DNA of 64,000 nucleotides from Burkholderiales bacterium. GTDB taxonomy: Bacteria > Pseudomonadota > Gammaproteobacteria > Burkholderiales > Casimicrobiaceae. Location of the stretch: contig JANXNI010000016.1 in the NCBI GenBank assembly GCA_025354165.1, forward strand, positions 62,001 through 126,000. The letters are read 5' to 3'. Under the pieces are notes generated by a model. The model worked only from the letters and a program-made list of their open reading frames with translations. It searched no databases and was not told the DNA's origin. Shown here in pieces: positions 62,068-64,000 of this stretch; position 1 is the stretch's first letter, and each line of letters starts with the position of its first letter. The position numbers were made by a program, and so were the translations under genes.

Positions 62068-62922
62068 CTAGCGCGCAGCCCCGCTTTTGGGTCGTAAGAA
62101 GCGCGGTACAAATCGCGCAAATCCGGTGCTCGCGACGGGCACTTCGTGATTCATCATTTCCGGCTCAGCCACCGCGTGAAAGTCGCTTTTTACGGTAACT
62201 CGCGGCAACACCCGAAGCACCGCCGGTGATTGCGGCAATCGTGACGGAACGTCCTGTGCATAGGACGACACGATGCCCGGTTCGGTTTGCGCAAATCCAT
62301 GCGCAAACAGCCATGCCAGCAAAGGCTCCCACTGCTCGCGATCAATCTCTGTCACGCTGGCGGGCATATCGAAAATACTGAGACCATTCTCAACGGCGCG
62401 CACATAAATCTGCGAACTGCGCAAGCTGCACAGCCAGTTAAGTCCCACCGAAGCGGCCCAGTCGCTGGCGATTTCTTCGGCCTGCGTGCGCCGATCCAGC
62501 CGCATACCCACAGCTGCGACCTGACAGCGACCGCTCACCACGCGCGGATGAACGCGCAGCTCAGCCCAGCAGTCGGACGCAGCTTCACGGTCAAACACCG
62601 AGCCTGAAACCGGGATCAAAATCGCATCCGCGACCATCGCGACTTTGGCCAGCGCGAGTCCGTGCAAACCACCCGGTGTATCAAGCACCAGATGCGTCGT
62701 ACCGAGTGGAGGCCGAACGCTGCCGTTGGTTTCGCCGACCCATCCGGTGATCGCCGGAGCCGCACTGGGGCGTCGTTTCAGCCACACCCGCATCGACTGC
62801 TGGTGATCCAGATCGCCTAACGTGACCGTCGCGCCCACGCGTGCGAAATACGACGCAATGTGGGTCGCGAGCGTGCTTTTGCCGCATCCCCCTTTTCGAC
62901 TTACGAGCGCTACTGTAGGCAT
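62068..62922 (-). CDS. Orphan ParA-family ATPase
   Basis: The start at 62922 (MPTVALVSRKGGCGKST) gives 284 residues. The deviant Walker A KGGCGKST is at residues 10-17, with the signature lysine present; then LGDLDHQQSMRVWLKRRP, HLVLDTPGGLHG (Walker B and A') and DREAASDCWAEL. The C-terminal 60 residues have no ParA counterpart and end in a basic tail. No ParB, parS-like repeat or plasmid gene is nearby, so a positioning role for some other cargo is more likely than partition. Confidence 0.85.
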   Translation of the reverse strand: MPTVALVSRKGGCGKSTLATHIASYFARVGATVTLGDLDHQQSMRVWLKRRPSAAPAITGWVGETNGSVRPPLGTTHLVLDTPGGLHGLALAKVAMVADAILIPVSGSVFDREAASDCWAELRVHPRVVSGRCQVAAVGMRLDRRTQAEEIASDWAASVGLNWLCSLRSSQIYVRAVENGLSIFDMPASVTEIDREQWEPLLAWLFAHGFAQTEPGIVSSYAQDVPSRLPQSPAVLRVLPRVTVKSDFHAVAEPEMMNHEVPVASTGFARFVPRFLRPKSGAAR

Positions 62923-62986
62923 AGTCTGAAGATTATTCTTCAAACTACTGATTTGCAAGCGATTTATCTGAAAATCGCTTAAAGAT

Positions 62987-64000
62987 TTAGCAGCCCGCTG
63001 CGAGCCCTGCCCTGAACCGCTGAATGCCATCGTCAAGGCGTGGCAACTCACTCGCAAAGCACCAGCGCAGATAGCCTTCGCCTTCATCGCCGAAACCTGC
63101 GCCGGGCGCGATGCCGAGCCCGTAGTCCGTGACCAGTCGTTTGCAGAAGGCGAGCGAATCCCTCATGCCATCGACTTTGAAGAACGCATACATGGCCGCA
63201 GGCGGCGGTGGCGCATGCACGCCAGGCAGCGCGTTGAGCGCGGCGCACAGGTGATCTCGTGCGGCGAGGAAGCGCGTTTGCGTACGAGCAATCACGGCGT
63301 CGCCGCCGCGAATCGCAGCGTCACCCGCACGCTGGATAAACACGGGCGAGCAAGAGGTGTTGTACTCAATGACTTTGCCCAACTGCTCGATGAACGGGGC
63401 TGGCGCGACCAGCCAGCCCAATCGCCAACCCGTCATCAGCCACGATTTTGAAAAAGTGTTCGCGCTGACCAGCCGATCATTGGCGTCACTGATGTCAAAG
63501 AACGACGGCGCACAGCCGGAACCGTCAAACACGAGCCGTTCATAGGCATCGTCAGCCAGAATCCAGATGCCATGCTGGCGACAGCGCGCCAGGATCGCTT
63601 GCTGCTCGTCACGCGTGAGCGTCCACCCGGTCGGATTATTCGGCGAATTAACCATCAGCATTTTGGTGTTCGGCGTCAACGCAGAGAGCAATTTTTCGAG
63701 ATCAAGCTGCCAGCCCCGCTCTCCGAATTCGAGCGATACGCACTGCACGTTGGCCGAAAGAATTTTCGGAATCTCAACGAGATTTGGCCACAGCGGCGTG
63801 ACGCATACCACGTGATCGCCGGGGCTCACAATGCATTGCGCCGCGAGCGAGAGGGCGTTCACGCCGGCGCTGGTGATAGCGATATTGTCAGCGATGATCG
63901 GCGCGGCTGGGTTGGGATGCAGGCGCGCAAGATAATTCGCCACTGTTTCACGCAATTCGGGCAGGCCGAGATTGTGCGAGTAAAAAGTTTCGCCACGCGC
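62987..64000 (-). CDS. PLP-dependent aminotransferase, class I/II (partial, runs off right edge)
   Basis: The frame is open through 64000 and reads ETFYSHNLGLPELRETVANYLARLH at the edge, so the real start lies beyond the window; the TTG at 63955 is internal. Key parts are SAGVNALSLAAQCIVSPGDHVVCVTPLWPN, VNSPNNPTGWTLTRDEQ, LADDAYERLVF, the PLP-lysine in NTFSKSWLMTGWRLGWLVAP, and the C-terminal arginine region YLRWCFASELPRLDDGIQRF. It is a fold-type I aminotransferase; the amino-acid specificity is not readable. Confidence 0.92.
   Translation of the reverse strand, partial: ARGETFYSHNLGLPELRETVANYLARLHPNPAAPIIADNIAITSAGVNALSLAAQCIVSPGDHVVCVTPLWPNLVEIPKILSANVQCVSLEFGERGWQLDLEKLLSALTPNTKMLMVNSPNNPTGWTLTRDEQQAILARCRQHGIWILADDAYERLVFDGSGCAPSFFDISDANDRLVSANTFSKSWLMTGWRLGWLVAPAPFIEQLGKVIEYNTSCSPVFIQRAGDAAIRGGDAVIARTQTRFLAARDHLCAALNALPGVHAPPPPAAMYAFFKVDGMRDSLAFCKRLVTDYGLGIAPGAGFGDEGEGYLRWCFASELPRLDDGIQRFRAGLAAGC

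Overview
The window looks like chromosomal DNA of a betaproteobacterium, most likely Burkholderiales or a relative. Grounds for this are a fused LivH-LivM permease, a recA/lexA pair with a CTGT-N8-ACAG SOS box, RecX, RmuC, a bactofilin, an FCD-type GntR next to malonyl-CoA decarboxylase and synthetase, a TRAP transporter, and moderately high GC with GC-rich third positions. No rRNA, tRNA, CRISPR array or transposase gene was seen. Both ends cut genes: a DUF1800/dockerin protein on the left and an aminotransferase on the right.

Layout. 1-5.0 kb: DUF1800 protein (partial), then alaS followed on the same strand by an AT-rich pair, a HEPN/AbiU2-like protein and a DUF2442 protein. 5.4-10.1 kb: MFS transporter, membrane protein, VOC protein, Tag glycosylase, zinc-ribbon protein. 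10.4-14.1 kb: SOS block with recX, a glutathione S-transferase and recA on one strand and lexA divergent. 14.3-26 kb: HAD, DUF6916 and GNAT genes, then a minus-strand set made of a 2,522-residue repeat surface protein, three tail-collar (Mdp-like) paralogues and a Tat-type secreted protein. 26.3-32.5 kb: branched-chain amino-acid ABC operon whose binding-protein and permease genes are separated by a 1.5-kb unit with inverted-repeat ends around a DUF4145 gene. 32.6-39.6 kb: SRPBCC protein with a myo-inositol oxygenase, then a three-gene 2-oxoacid:acceptor oxidoreductase operon and a CBS protein. 39.7-47.7 kb: mtfA, rmuC, DUF2891, guaC, a GIY-YIG gene among hairpin repeats, MscS channel and a solitary binding protein. 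47.9-50.9 kb: serine hydrolase, periplasmic MsrA, alpha/beta hydrolase. 51.2-58.9 kb: malonate module (GntR, matA, matB, TRAP genes, second GntR). 59-64 kb: bactofilin, a second serine hydrolase, an orphan ParA and the aminotransferase.

The main non-genic signal is a family of seven intergenic elements, each about 116 bp, that share palindromic ends starting CAGCTTTT and an inner GGGGCTA/TAGCCCC inverted repeat. They occur between divergent, tandem and convergent gene pairs alike, and I do not recognise the family. Three other hairpin families are also present: CTCTCCC/GGGAGAG type, GGAGCGGCTTGCCGCGACC type, and TCTGGATCCCCG/GATGACGG type. The last clusters around the GIY-YIG gene.

All functional calls come from reading motifs and family resemblance by eye; no database search was run.
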